Assembly (NCBI GenBank): GCA_014860585.1
Contig: JACZJL010000146.1
Coordinates: 1 to 49,495 of the forward strand
Direction of reading: 5' to 3'
Source: Bacteroidales bacterium
Lineage (GTDB): Bacteria > Bacteroidota > Bacteroidia > Bacteroidales > 4484-276
Length of the DNA: 49,495 bases
Positions within the stretch are counted from its first letter, which is position 1. The number at the start of each line of letters is the position of its first letter. Below the pieces are notes generated by a model, which had not been told where the DNA came from, did no database searches, and was given only the letters and a program-made list of their open reading frames with translations. Positions 40,067 through 49,495 of the stretch are shown in pieces. A program made the translations under genes and the position numbers.

Positions 40067-41161
40067 TTATAATCTCCTTACACAATGAGGAAGCATGATG
40101 ACGTTTTCGTTGGTTAGTGTTTCGGCACATTCTATAGGGTCACAACACGTTTGGCAGACTCTTTTATAAGCTCTGAAATGCAAAAGCTCGACATCCTGCG
40201 AAAAAAAGTCTTCTTGAACTGGCTCCGTGCGGAGAAGATCAGTGCTGAGATACTTTTTATTATCGTCAGGAAAAACAGTAACCACTACAGCCTTGTTTCC
40301 AAGCTGGTTTTGAATCATTAAGGCTCCAAGAAAATTTGCGCCCGAAGATATCCCGACACCAAGGCCAATTTCGCAGGATAACTTCTGAGCCATGATAATG
40401 GCGTCCCCATCGTCAACTGCTACCACTTTGTCTAAATGATCGAAGTTAATAATTGCAGGCACAAATTCATCCGAAATGCCCTGTATCCGATGTTTACCAA
40501 CTTTATGTCCGGTGGATAATGTAGGGGAATTAGCGGGCTCCAATGGATGAATCATAATTGATGCATCCCGTTCTTTGAGGAACTTTCCAATTCCCATTAT
40601 TGTTCCACCTGTACCCACACCGGCAATAAAAGCGTCGGGGTTGATATTTCTGTACTTTAATTGCCACCAAAGTTCTGGCGCTGTGGTGAAATAATGTGCG
40701 TTGATGTTGTCTTCGTTCGAGAATTGCTTGGGTAGAAATCCATTCGTTTTTTCAGCAGCAATTCTTGCCATCTCAATACTTCCCAGGAAGCCGCCTTCTT
40801 CTTTACTAACGAGTCTGATAGTGGCGCCATAGCTTTTGATCAGGTTCTTCCGTTCGTCGCTCATCCAGTTTGGCATAAAAATATTTACATGGTGGCCCAA
40901 AGCCCTGCCGATAGCTGAAAAAGAAATTCCTGTATTGCCGCTTGTAGCCTCATAAATCTGTACCTCCGGATTCAATAATCCCCTGTTGTAGGCTTCGCTG
41001 AGGATATAAAATGCCATGCGGTCTTTAATACTTCCGGTCATGTTAAGATTCTCGGCTTTTGCATAAATTATCCGATTTTCGCCCCTGTAGCGAAAATTAA
41101 TCTCTAACAGAGGGGTATTCCCGATCAGACTCTTCAAATTTTTGATGTTGGAATAGATCAT
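40067..41161 (-). CDS. Cysteine synthase-like PLP enzyme with Cys-rich C-terminal tail
   Basis: A 364-residue fold-type II PLP enzyme of the CysK/CBS family, which replaces the acetyl group of O-acetylserine (or a related substrate) with sulfide. The PLP lysine is in [14 protein letters not shown], the substrate loop is [13 protein letters not shown], the phosphate-cradle is [15 protein letters not shown], and [12 protein letters not shown] is present. Standard CysK proteins are about 310 residues; here about 50 extra residues follow [10 protein letters not shown] and hold Cys336, 339, 340, 345 and 360, a spacing that suggests metal or Fe-S binding or redox control. Monocistronic on the minus strand, between the regulator and the SDR gene. 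Confidence 0.85.
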   Translation of the reverse strand: MIYSNIKNLKSLIGNTPLLEINFRYRGENRIIYAKAENLNMTGSIKDRMAFYILSEAYNRGLLNPEVQIYEATSGNTGISFSAIGRALGHHVNIFMPNWMSDERKNLIKSYGATIRLVSKEEGGFLGSIEMARIAAEKTNGFLPKQFSNEDNINAHYFTTAPELWWQLKYRNINPDAFIAGVGTGGTIMGIGKFLKERDASIMIHPLEPANSPTLSTGHKVGKHRIQGISDEFVPAIINFDHLDKVVAVDDGDAIIMAQKLSCEIGLGVGISSGANFLGALMIQNQLGNKAVVVTVFPDDNKKYLSTDLLRTEPVQEDFFSQDVELLHFRAYKRVCQTCCDPIECAETLTNENVIMLPHCVRRL

Positions 41162-41249
41162 TTGCTTTTCAATTTTTGTTGTTTGTCGTTCAGTATGTGT
41201 AGATATTTATTTTGATTGTTACTCCATTCATTTTGCAATTAATCAGTTT

Positions 41250-42083
41250 TTATGTTAAACCCGCATTGCCTTTTTGCAACAGGTTGGTGTTTTTGTGAAT
41301 CAGAAAAATCAAACGCATCGAGAGGAGTGGCAAAAAGTATACGGTGAGTTTATTGAGCAAACCGGGAATACACTCAGCTTTTTTTCTGAATAACGACCTG
41401 ACAGCTTTTTTTGCAACGAATTCGGGGGTTTGCATAATACCAAGCCTCCTGGCCAGTTTCAGATTGATTTTGTTGGGATCATAAAGTGCTGTTGCCGTTG
41501 CACCGGGAATCAGGCAGGTAGCGTTCACGCCATAGATTTTCAATTCGCTTCGCAAAGCGCGCGTGAAAAAGCGCATGTAAGTTTTGGAAGGGCCATAAAT
41601 CGAAATTCCGGGATAAGGCATCACTGCAGAAATGGAAGAGACATTGAGAATGTGCCCACTGTTCCTTTGTTTCATTTCGCTTCCAAATAACCGGCAAAGC
41701 ATTGTTGGAACCAGTACGTGCAACTGCAGGACAGCATTGATTTTTTTCGCCGGAGTTTCCATAACTTCAGAGAAAACCAGAAAGCCGGCATTGTTTACCA
41801 ATATTTCGACTTCAAGGTCTTGCTGTTTTGTAAAGTTAAAAATTTCCTGCGCTGAATTTTCCTTTGATAAATCAATATCAAGCACATGGCATGAAACAGC
41901 ATATTTCGCTTCAATTTCAATCTTACAATTTTCTAAAAGCCCCGGCTGATTGCTGACAAGAAATAAGGAAAAGCCATTGGCGGCCAATTCGTGCGCAATG
42001 GCCAGCCCAATGCCTGATGAGCCACCTGTGATCAGTGCAACTTTTTTTGCAGGTTTATTTTGCATGGCCGGCGTCTTCTTCAT
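41250..42083 (-). CDS. Short-chain dehydrogenase/reductase (SDR)
   Basis: A 277-residue classical SDR. The cofactor-binding motif is TGGSSGIGLA (near residue 20), followed by NNAG, the catalytic Ser in NVSSISAV and the YGPSK pair of Tyr and Lys. A hydrophobic C-terminal stretch (TVYFLPLLSMRLIFLI) suggests membrane association, as in the YqjQ/DltE-type members. It uses NAD(P)H to reduce or oxidise an unknown substrate. The start overlaps the upstream flavin reductase gene by 29 nt, or by 11 nt if the ATG at 42065 is used, so translation is coupled. Confidence 0.85.
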   Translation of the reverse strand: MKKTPAMQNKPAKKVALITGGSSGIGLAIAHELAANGFSLFLVSNQPGLLENCKIEIEAKYAVSCHVLDIDLSKENSAQEIFNFTKQQDLEVEILVNNAGFLVFSEVMETPAKKINAVLQLHVLVPTMLCRLFGSEMKQRNSGHILNVSSISAVMPYPGISIYGPSKTYMRFFTRALRSELKIYGVNATCLIPGATATALYDPNKINLKLARRLGIMQTPEFVAKKAVRSLFRKKAECIPGLLNKLTVYFLPLLSMRLIFLIHKNTNLLQKGNAGLT

Positions 42084-43233
42084 TTTGATGACATCTGAAA
42101 GGGCCGTTATACATCACCGCAATACAATGATTACTTGTGTCACAGGATGAGCGGGATATCTCATTATTCCTGATCTTATTGATAAAGTCAGGGTCTTTGA
42201 TCAGCGCGCGTGCAATGGCCACAGCATTAAAGCCTTCAGATAAAACTTCGTCAATGTTTGTTTTTGATAAAATACCTCCGACGTAGACCAGAGGCATTTT
42301 CAGTGCTTTTCGGAACAAGCGGGCATCGTCGAGGAAATAGTTTTCATGGAAGGGTACTTTATGGATCATTATTTTCCCAAATATCCGGACCATCAGGCTT
42401 ACGAATGGATTATCGACATGCCGGGCAAGAGTCCTCACCGGCATGGCCCCGCGAAGGATATACATCGGAGACCGGCTCACAAAGCCGCCGCTCAGCACCA
42501 GGGCATCAACACCTATATTTTCGAGTGTTTTAGCAACCTGGAGCGATTCCTCTGTCTCCATCCCTCCACGAACACCATCACGCATGTTCAGTTTAACCAA
42601 AACAGCCGTTTTTCCTCCTGCGGCTTGCAACACCTCCTCCATCACCAGTTGCATGAAACGCATTCTGTTTTCCAATGATCCGCCAAACTCATCTTTCCGC
42701 CGGTTGAAAATTGACGAAAGAAACTGGCTGATAAGATACCCGTGCCCGGCATGAATTTCTACCGCATCAAAGCCGGATTGCTGTGCAAGACGCACAGCAT
42801 CCCCAAAACTCGTTACTATTTCTTGAATTTCATTTTTCCTTAATCCACGTGCAAACGAGGGTGCATACAAATTGAAATGGGTTGAGGAAGAGACGGGCTG
42901 AGATCCTGCCATGCCATTTTTTGCCATATTGCCGCAATGCCCCAGTTGAATGGATGCAGCAGCACCTTCGGTATGAATGGCATCGGTAAGGCGCTTCAAT
43001 TGTAATAAAATCTCTGGTCGAATCCATAGCTGATGAGGAAATGAAAGTCCGTTCCGGGTCACCGAAGCATAAGCCACCGTTGTCATCCCGATGCCGCCAG
43101 CTGCTACTGAGCGATGATAGTTAATGAGCTCCTCACTCACCTGGTTTCCCGGGCACATGCCTTCAAAGGCTGCTGCCCTGATGGAGCGGTTGCGCAGCGT
43201 GAGCGGGCCAATTTTAACCGGTGTAAACAGCAT
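42055..43233 (-). CDS. NADH:flavin oxidoreductase (Old Yellow Enzyme family)
   Basis: A 392-residue FMN-dependent ene-reductase-like protein with a TIM barrel. I choose the ATG at 43233 (MLFTPVKIGPLTLRNR), the family N-terminus, over the longer open frame to 43269. Characteristic motifs are the LGHCGNMAK region, AGHGYLISQFLS with the substrate-binding His pair (EIHAGHGYL), RRKDEFGGSLENRMRF and the late VGGILS...VAIARALIKDPDF. A Cys pair in the tail (SSCDTSNHC) is like those of the Fe-S members, but the second Fe-S and Rossmann domains of those enzymes are lacking. It reduces an alpha,beta-unsaturated carbonyl or similar substrate. Coupled with the overlapping SDR gene. Confidence 0.85.
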   Translation of the reverse strand: MLFTPVKIGPLTLRNRSIRAAAFEGMCPGNQVSEELINYHRSVAAGGIGMTTVAYASVTRNGLSFPHQLWIRPEILLQLKRLTDAIHTEGAAASIQLGHCGNMAKNGMAGSQPVSSSTHFNLYAPSFARGLRKNEIQEIVTSFGDAVRLAQQSGFDAVEIHAGHGYLISQFLSSIFNRRKDEFGGSLENRMRFMQLVMEEVLQAAGGKTAVLVKLNMRDGVRGGMETEESLQVAKTLENIGVDALVLSGGFVSRSPMYILRGAMPVRTLARHVDNPFVSLMVRIFGKIMIHKVPFHENYFLDDARLFRKALKMPLVYVGGILSKTNIDEVLSEGFNAVAIARALIKDPDFINKIRNNEISRSSCDTSNHCIAVMYNGPFRCHQNEEDAGHAK

Positions 43234-43237
43234 GTGG

Positions 43238-43270
43238 CAAAAGTAAGGGATTATTGAATATTTCAACAAA
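43238..43270 (-). promoter_or_regulatory. Leaderless-type promoter of flavin reductase gene
   Basis: On the minus strand TTTG (43270-43267) is followed after exactly 21 nt by TACTTTTG (43245-43238), then CCAC and the ATG at 43233. Both elements and their spacing match the Bacteroidota consensus, and the start codon sits where transcription should begin. Confidence 0.75.
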
Positions 43271-43598
43271 TCTTGCTTTTAGCAGCGTTAAAAAAATTGC
43301 TGTGAATTATTGATTACTGGTTGGGAGATCAATTTCCTACGACAAATTTTAGTGTAACCAGTTGGTTCAAAAAATAATCCAATTTATCTTTTCAAATGAT
43401 CCTTCGAAAGTTAGCTATGTAATATAACGTGGTTGCATCAGTTCAAATCTGAAATAATCTGGTTTACGCCCCTGTCCCCGCAAATCCTATGGGTAAAAGT
43501 AAGTGTCTTGTGTAATGGAAAAAGCTAATTTGCCTTTGACCAAAAATTTGGAATCATTAAAAATTACAAGAATATCTTCAGAGTAAAAAGAAAAGTTT

Positions 43599-43606
43599 GA
43601 TCTTTG
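43599..43606 (+). promoter_or_regulatory. Candidate -7 element of lipoprotein gene (GATCTTTG)
   Basis: GATCTTTGCGAC, one base off TAnnTTTG, lies immediately before an in-frame ATG at 43611. Because the lipoprotein signal fits the ATG at 43656, the transcript would have a leader of about 45 nt. Confidence 0.45.
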
Positions 43607-43655
43607 CGACATGCAAAATTCACATATCGTAATATTTACTTTAATAAGAGAAGTG

Positions 43656-44723
43656 ATGAAGAAGAGTATAAAAGGAGTTTTGGTTCTTTTTGGGAGTTTG
43701 CTTTTAATGACTTCGTGTAATCTCAATCCTGATGCTGTTACCGGAGCAAGCAAACCGATGGTTCAAAATGGGAATAGTCTGTTTCACCAGACAGAGGAAG
43801 TTAGTTTAACCGTTGGTGAGATTACCATTGAGGGGGAGGTAAAAAATCCGGGAAAATTAAATCTGGAAGACTTTTACAAGAGAGAGGTGATGGTAAAAGA
43901 GGCGCTCTATGATAAGCAGAAAGGAATTGACTTTATCGGTGCATACCGCTATCGCGGCTATTCTTTGTTTGATCTGCTTCATCCTTACAATCATGAGAAA
44001 AAAAATAAAGAAGAGTTCCCCCCGGCGATCGATCTTTACGTAGTTATTGAAAATGCGGCAGGGGAGTCCGTTGTATTCAGTTGGTCAGAAATCTTTCATA
44101 CCAATATTCCTCATCAGATGTTGATTGCAACTGAAATGGCGCCAATCGTCCCTTACAAAAAGGAAGTAAACTATCCGGTGTCAAAAGAATGGAAGATTGT
44201 TTGCGGTAATGATCTTTTTGCCTACAGGATGCTCGAAAATCCTGTGAAAATAAACGTGCATTCGTTTGGTGAAAAGGATTACGCTATTCAGAAAGGAATG
44301 AAACCTATGTATAGTTCTGATGTCAGCGTTGTTTTCGGGGACGGATTATCGTTTGTCATTGACCCGGTAAATGACACAACAACCTACCGAACCTATTTTT
44401 CTAGTTTTTACGGTATGGGGATGGGTTACCATGAAGCAAAATATTTTAGGGGTCCGGTACTGTTTGATCTTTTTGACAACCAGATTGATTTATTTGATTC
44501 CGAACGGATTACCCATGGACTGGTTTGTTTTGCCGGTCTTGACGGTTACCGATCAGTTTACAGCTTCAGCGAACTGTTCAACCGTACTGACCAGGTTTAC
44601 CCAATACTTGCTGTTCCCGAAAACCCTGAGGATGGTGGATTTTACAGGGTTTTTCATCCAGCAGAGTTCTATGCCGACCGCTCGGTGAAATCATTACAGG
44701 AAATCTATTTTTTTAACAAATGA
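43656..44723 (+). CDS. Lipoprotein with two molybdopterin-domain (SUOX-like) halves
   Basis: A 355-residue lipoprotein; the ATG at 43656 gives a clean signal (MKKSIKGVLVLFGSLLL) and lipobox Cys21, whereas the ATG at 43611 adds 15 residues that blur it. The first half reads like the oxidoreductase molybdopterin-binding fold: LTVGEITIEGEVKNPGKLNLEDF, then YRYRGYSLFDLL, ESVVFSWSEIF and ...YPVSKEWKIVCGNDLF. The second half repeats the pattern weakly: YFRGPVLFDLF, DGYRSVYSFSELF, YPILAVPEN. The single Cys that binds Mo in sulfite oxidase-type proteins is not where expected, so cofactor binding is doubtful. It lies near a molybdate/tungstate uptake locus, but a link is only suggested by distance. 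Confidence 0.65.
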   Translation: MKKSIKGVLVLFGSLLLMTSCNLNPDAVTGASKPMVQNGNSLFHQTEEVSLTVGEITIEGEVKNPGKLNLEDFYKREVMVKEALYDKQKGIDFIGAYRYRGYSLFDLLHPYNHEKKNKEEFPPAIDLYVVIENAAGESVVFSWSEIFHTNIPHQMLIATEMAPIVPYKKEVNYPVSKEWKIVCGNDLFAYRMLENPVKINVHSFGEKDYAIQKGMKPMYSSDVSVVFGDGLSFVIDPVNDTTTYRTYFSSFYGMGMGYHEAKYFRGPVLFDLFDNQIDLFDSERITHGLVCFAGLDGYRSVYSFSELFNRTDQVYPILAVPENPEDGGFYRVFHPAEFYADRSVKSLQEIYFFNK

Positions 44724-45100
44724 CCACTTTTCTTATAATAATGTAAACAGTACAACTTGAATTTACTGGTCGGATGACAAAAAATATTTTTTGAAGTTGT
44801 CACGGATTATGTTTGGGGATTACTCCAATCAAATTGTTAGCCTAAAATTATGATCATCAAAAAAAATATCCCCCGATCTGTCTTTTGCATGAAGATGCCT
44901 TATTTGAGAATACTAGGTGCTGTTTTTTGGTAAAAGTTAAAACTTTCGATTGTATCAAATCATTTTAACTCACCTCCAAATACCTCCGCTTGTCCATAAG
45001 TTTATTAAACGCTGTTGGCCATTCCTACTTAAAATTAATTTTATACCCTGTACGTTTTCAAAATATTGTACTTTTGCCGGTGTAATTTTATTGATTATTT
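44724..45100. other. Intergenic region before tRNA-Pro
   Basis: A 377-bp AT-rich region after the lipoprotein gene. It holds the tRNA-Pro promoter element at 45069-45076. I see no stable hairpin with a T-run to end the lipoprotein transcript and no supported small gene. Confidence 0.55.
45069..45076 (+). promoter_or_regulatory. Promoter -7 element of tRNA-Pro (TACTTTTG)
   Basis: TACTTTTGCCGG is a perfect TAnnTTTG match with the GCC extension, 24 nt before the mature tRNA. Confidence 0.65.
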
Positions 45101-45174
45101 CGGGGTGTAGCGCAGTTGGTTAGCGTGCTAGACTGGGGGTCTAGAGGTCGCGAGTTCGAGTCTCGCCACTCCGA
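45101..45174 (+). tRNA. tRNA-Pro (GGG anticodon)
   Basis: The acceptor CGGGGTG pairs with CACTCCG (one G-U), the discriminator is A at 45174, and the CCA is not encoded (ACAA follows). The D-arm (GCGCAGTTGGTTAGCGTGC), the anticodon stem CTAGA/TCTAG with loop CTGGGGG (GGG at 45135-45137) and the T-loop GTTCGAGTC are all clear. 74 nt. Confidence 0.95.
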
Positions 45175-45186
45175 CAAAGAAAAACG

Positions 45187-45216
45187 AGGCTGCTTCAGCA
45201 ATGAGGCGGCTTTTTT
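45187..45216 (+). terminator. Rho-independent terminator after tRNA-Pro
   Basis: AGGCTGC (45187-45193) pairs with GCGGCTT (45206-45212), including G-U pairs, followed by a run of T to 45216. It starts 12 nt past the tRNA. Confidence 0.65.
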
Positions 45217-45274
45217 GTTTCGGAAATTAACCAAGATTGCTGAGATTTGTTTATCGCAGAAAAGTTGGTTTAGC

Positions 45275-45282
45275 TATTTTTG
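45275..45282 (+). promoter_or_regulatory. Candidate -7 element (TATTTTTG)
   Basis: TATTTTTGTCGG is a perfect TAnnTTTG match, 22 nt before the start of the GT-C-like gene. A TTTG lies upstream at 45246-45249 but the gap of 25 nt is long. Confidence 0.5.
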
Positions 45283-45304
45283 TCGGAATTGATTTTGCCG
45301 TCTG

Positions 45305-47152
45305 ATGAAGAAAGTATTTGACATTTGGTCAAAAAAACCGATGCAGAAAGAGAGTTATCTGTTTGGCTTTGTTATTTTTTTACTCTGGATTTACCTGATT
45401 CTCCGGGGAATTTTCGTTCAACCCATGCACGATGAAGTGGCCACCTTTTTCACCTTTGTGCAGTCAGGCCGGTTTTTACCCTACTTTTCTGAGTGGACTA
45501 CCAACAACCATCTGTTGAATTCGCTGCTGACCTGGATTAGCTACCATCTTTCCGGCTCATCACCGATCTCATTGCGTTTACCCAATTTACTCTTTTTCCC
45601 ATTTCTCGGCTATTTTCTCTGGAAAATTGCATCTTACCTCAACTCCAGGTTGTTACGCTGGGGGTTTCTGACCTCCATTTTATTTATTCATCATTTCATC
45701 GAATTTTTTGCCCTCTCGCGTGGATATGGATTGGCATTTACCCTACTGGCCGGCAGCATCTGGTTCACGATGAAGGCAATGGAATCAAACCAAATCAAAA
45801 ATCAGGTCATGGCACTGGCTTTTGGTGTGTTGTCGGTTAGTGCCATCCTGATTCATGTAAACTCACTGATTGTTGTCATTGGTTTGTTTCTGATGAATAT
45901 CTTTTTCAACACCTCAGTTAAAAAGCAAAAATTCACCAAAATCATTGTACTAATAATAATAGGTATCATTCCAGCCTTGCTTGCCGTTCGCTACCTGCTT
46001 GATCTGAATACAGCAGGGCGGCTGGATTATGGCGGTGATCAGGGATTTTGGGAAGCATCGGTAAAAGACCTGACCTCGATGCTACTTGGCGATTTATCCG
46101 GCTGGCTCAACAGTTACATCCTCATATTGGTCGCGGTATTAATTCTATTGACCGGATACTTTATTTTTAATGAATGGCAAAAGAAACCGGGTATCATACA
46201 CTTGTTTAATCCAAGGTGGGTGTTGTTCTATTTGCTGACCGGAAACCTGGCGGGCTTTTTCATCGAACATCATCTGTTTGGCGTCCTTTATCCCGGCAAC
46301 CGGACTTCCATTCAATTTATCATCTTTTTCCTGGGGAGCATCTTTTTCCTACTTGATGGTTTTAATAAAAAAATCAAACCTTTGCTGTCATTATTTTTGA
46401 TACCTCTCCTGTTTTTCCCTTTACAATTTTTTGTTTCGGCAAACCTATCCAAAATCGCCATTGAGAATGAATCTATTCCCCTGAGATTCTTCAATACAAT
46501 TCAGGAAGAGCGATCGGAAGAAAATCGTCAGCCAACCATACAGGGCTACAAAGGCCGTGAGTTACGCTGGGCTTACCTGAATTATCGCGAAAAAGCACAA
46601 ATGCCCATGGTACATTGCAGTTCTTATCCTGATGATATTGCCGACTTTCAGATTGTTTACCCTGATCAAAACCCTTCATGGTGGAATTTGTACGATTCCA
46701 TTGATAGCGATAATGTTTCGGGTTTGTATCTGCTGGAACGAAAAAACAAATTGAGCAGGCGTAAGCTGATAAAAGAAATCATACCCCCTTTCGATGAAAT
46801 GCAAAACGATGAATATTTTGCCATTTCAAGGGGTAGCGTTGACTCTATGGCCAACGCGCATCTTTTTGCAGAATTTGATCTGTCAATCACCACCTCAGAT
46901 CAACCTTTCGATGGGTGGATCGTATTTACTGTTCTGGATAAAGATGGGCAGGGTTTGCGCTATGAGCGGATTCCGCTGAACTGGTATAACGTTGACTGGA
47001 GTTCTGATGGCAGGTGGATCCGAACCGGCTTAATGATCAATGCTTTGCCAGAGGAGACGACAACCTATCTCGCATACTTGTGGAATATCCACACTAAATC
47101 GTACAAAATAAATTCGATCGAATTTACGCTTTTTATTCTTGAAAATCAGTGA
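45305..47152 (+). CDS. GT-C fold glycosyltransferase-like membrane protein
   Basis: A 615-residue integral membrane protein with roughly ten membrane segments (residues about 18-38 and 85-400) and a soluble C-terminal region of about 200 residues that is beta-rich (AEFDLSITTSDQPFDGWIVFTV). The first periplasmic loop carries the Asp-Glu pair of GT-C enzymes (MHDEVATFF, Asp43-Glu44) and NNHLLNSLLTW, as in the Pmt/ArnT/GT39 and related lipid-linked sugar transferases. It probably moves a sugar from a polyprenyl phosphate carrier onto a surface glycan or protein. Monocistronic, between tRNA-Pro and the ATP synthase operon; the acceptor is unknown. Confidence 0.7.
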   Translation: MKKVFDIWSKKPMQKESYLFGFVIFLLWIYLILRGIFVQPMHDEVATFFTFVQSGRFLPYFSEWTTNNHLLNSLLTWISYHLSGSSPISLRLPNLLFFPFLGYFLWKIASYLNSRLLRWGFLTSILFIHHFIEFFALSRGYGLAFTLLAGSIWFTMKAMESNQIKNQVMALAFGVLSVSAILIHVNSLIVVIGLFLMNIFFNTSVKKQKFTKIIVLIIIGIIPALLAVRYLLDLNTAGRLDYGGDQGFWEASVKDLTSMLLGDLSGWLNSYILILVAVLILLTGYFIFNEWQKKPGIIHLFNPRWVLFYLLTGNLAGFFIEHHLFGVLYPGNRTSIQFIIFFLGSIFFLLDGFNKKIKPLLSLFLIPLLFFPLQFFVSANLSKIAIENESIPLRFFNTIQEERSEENRQPTIQGYKGRELRWAYLNYREKAQMPMVHCSSYPDDIADFQIVYPDQNPSWWNLYDSIDSDNVSGLYLLERKNKLSRRKLIKEIIPPFDEMQNDEYFAISRGSVDSMANAHLFAEFDLSITTSDQPFDGWIVFTVLDKDGQGLRYERIPLNWYNVDWSSDGRWIRTGLMINALPEETTTYLAYLWNIHTKSYKINSIEFTLFILENQ

Positions 47153-47257
47153 TATTTACCCGTTTGAAATCCCTGTCATTTAGAATGATTTAACGTAAGG
47201 AGTAAAAAACCTTTTTAAAAAATTGTTAATAAATCACTTATACTTAAAAGTTCACAG

Positions 47258-47265
47258 TATCTTTG
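47258..47265 (+). promoter_or_regulatory. Promoter -7 element of ATP synthase operon (TATCTTTG)
   Basis: TATCTTTGCGCC is a perfect TAnnTTTG match, 42 nt before the atpD ATG. No convincing TTTG at -33 is seen. Confidence 0.65.
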
Positions 47266-47307
47266 CGCCCTGTTTAAACGAAGAAAATCTATCATAAGAT
47301 ATTGTAA

Positions 47308-48819
<1,512 letters not shown>

Positions 48820-48834
48820 AGAAAAGACTGACCA

Positions 48835-49077
48835 ATGAGCTTGAATATCAGGGTAATCACAAAAAATAAAACGATTTATGCCGATAAAGTCAAAATGGCC
48901 CAGTTCCCGGGAATTGACGGGTTATTTGGTGTGCTGAATAATCATGCTCCCATGGTTTATGTGTTAAAAAAGGGCTCCATCAAAGTCACAAAATCAGATG
49001 ATAAAGAGCAATTTATCGAAATCGATGGCGGCCTGGTGGAAGTGTTCAATAACGAAATCGTCGTGCTGGCGGATTAA
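48835..49077 (+). CDS. atpC: F1Fo ATP synthase subunit epsilon (short form)
   Basis: An 80-residue epsilon subunit consisting of the N-terminal beta-sandwich only (FPGIDGLFGVLNNHAPM, GGLVEVFNNEIVVLAD). The C-terminal two-helix domain that inhibits ATP hydrolysis in E. coli epsilon (139 residues) is absent, as in many Bacteroidota. It follows atpD by 15 nt. Confidence 0.93.
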   Translation: MSLNIRVITKNKTIYADKVKMAQFPGIDGLFGVLNNHAPMVYVLKKGSIKVTKSDDKEQFIEIDGGLVEVFNNEIVVLAD

Positions 49078-49124
49078 TTAATTTCAAAGGTTGAAGTTTA
49101 GTGATGGTTAATCAGGGAAAAAAT

Positions 49125-49495
49125 ATGGTAAAGTGGTTAAGACGAATGTTCATTCCGTTAGGATTGGTCGTTATGCTCGCACTTTCTGTAACAATCACTG
49201 CATCCGGCAAAATTGAAGAACAGCCCCACCAACTTGATGCTGATTCGATTATCCAGGAGCAAAGCACCAAGAAATTCAGGGCAGCCGACATGATTTTTCA
49301 TCACATTGCTGATGCTCACGACTGGCATATATTGGATCGGGGTAAGTTTCATCTCACCATTCCTTTGCCTGTAATTCTTTGGCATGACGGGCAGTTCCAT
49401 GTATTCATGTCCAGTAAATTCAATCATCGCCATGACCTTTACAAGGGTTTTGGAATTAAAACAGTTGGCCACTCGAGCAAAATCGTTAAAGCTGA
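49125..49495 (+). CDS. atpB: F1Fo ATP synthase subunit a (3' partial)
   Basis: The frame runs from ATG 49125 to the window edge (123 codons visible); in-frame ATG 49104 and GTG 49101 are alternative starts. The product opens with a signal-like hydrophobic segment (PLGLVVMLALSVTITASG), then the Bacteroidota-specific hydrophilic stretch FHHIADAHDWHILDRGK and LPVILWHDGQFHVFMSSKF before the first Fo helices, which lie outside. It forms the proton half-channels of the Fo rotor-stator. The order atpD-atpC-atpB fits the phylum. Only 47 nt separate it from atpC. Confidence 0.9.
   Translation, partial: MVKWLRRMFIPLGLVVMLALSVTITASGKIEEQPHQLDADSIIQEQSTKKFRAADMIFHHIADAHDWHILDRGKFHLTIPLPVILWHDGQFHVFMSSKFNHRHDLYKGFGIKTVGHSSKIVKA

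Larger units (their letters stand above)
43234..43655. other. Intergenic region between divergent genes
   Basis: A 422-bp AT-rich region. It holds the flavin reductase promoter at its left end and a -7-like element at 43599-43606 near its right end. In between I see no terminator, RNA gene or supported reading frame. Confidence 0.55.

Overview
The window is a stretch of chromosome from a member of the Bacteroidota, probably an uncultured or little-studied lineage near the Bacteroidales. The evidence is consistent across the window: large secreted proteins with C-terminal type IX secretion (T9SS/Por) sorting domains, TonB-dependent uptake with an ExbB/ExbD cluster, F1Fo ATP synthase ordered beta-epsilon-a, the gene order asnS-rpoN, DUF1573 and DUF493 proteins, almost no Shine-Dalgarno sequences, and many promoters of the TAnnTTTG type. 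I see no phage, insertion sequence, CRISPR array or ribosomal RNA. There are two tRNA genes, Ser(GGA) and Pro(GGG).

Layout. 1-6.7 kb: two large T9SS-sorted proteins (the first cut by the window edge) that share the same duplicated C-terminal modules behind unrelated N-termini. 6.7-10.4 kb (minus): a three-gene biotin-dependent acyl-CoA (probably propionyl-CoA) carboxylase operon. 10.7-12.6 kb: a secreted seven-repeat beta-propeller protein. 12.7-16.8 kb: a Ca2+/Na+ exchanger and a family 9 glycosyltransferase on minus, with TatD and type I asparaginase on plus. 16.9-19.5 kb: tRNA-Ser and an ExbB / small membrane protein / ExbD / ExbD operon. 19.5-26.5 kb: aspS, a small outer-membrane barrel protein, a degenerate PAP2-like membrane protein, rpoN, asnS and a TrmH-type methyltransferase. 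26.7-28.6 kb: a lipoprotein with OmpA-like and TPR regions. 29-32.8 kb: a GH2 beta-galactosidase with a LamG-like domain inserted in its C-terminal region. 32.9-35.5 kb: a two-component system and a DUF1573 protein. 35.7-40 kb: a DUF493 protein, then on minus a ModE-type regulator, a TonB-dependent receptor and a tungstate/molybdate-binding lipoprotein. 40-44.7 kb: a cysteine-synthase-like enzyme with a Cys-rich tail, an SDR, an Old-Yellow-Enzyme-type reductase and a lipoprotein with two molybdopterin-domain-like halves. 45.1-49.5 kb: tRNA-Pro, a GT-C glycosyltransferase-like membrane protein and the start of the ATP synthase operon (atpD, atpC, partial atpB).

Most interesting points. First, the regulator/TonB receptor/WtpA locus reads as an oxyanion (molybdate or tungstate) uptake system that begins at the outer membrane but has no ABC permease or ATPase beside it; a lipoprotein resembling a duplicated molybdopterin-binding domain lies about 4 kb away. 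Second, the promoter elements show an extended TAnnTTTGC consensus, and in two genes (tatD and the flavin reductase) the element ends exactly 4 nt before the start codon, predicting leaderless mRNAs. Third, the two T9SS proteins at the left edge share an undescribed-looking repeated module. Fourth, a LamG-like domain interrupts the beta-galactosidase. All functions are assigned by reading motifs; no database search was possible.
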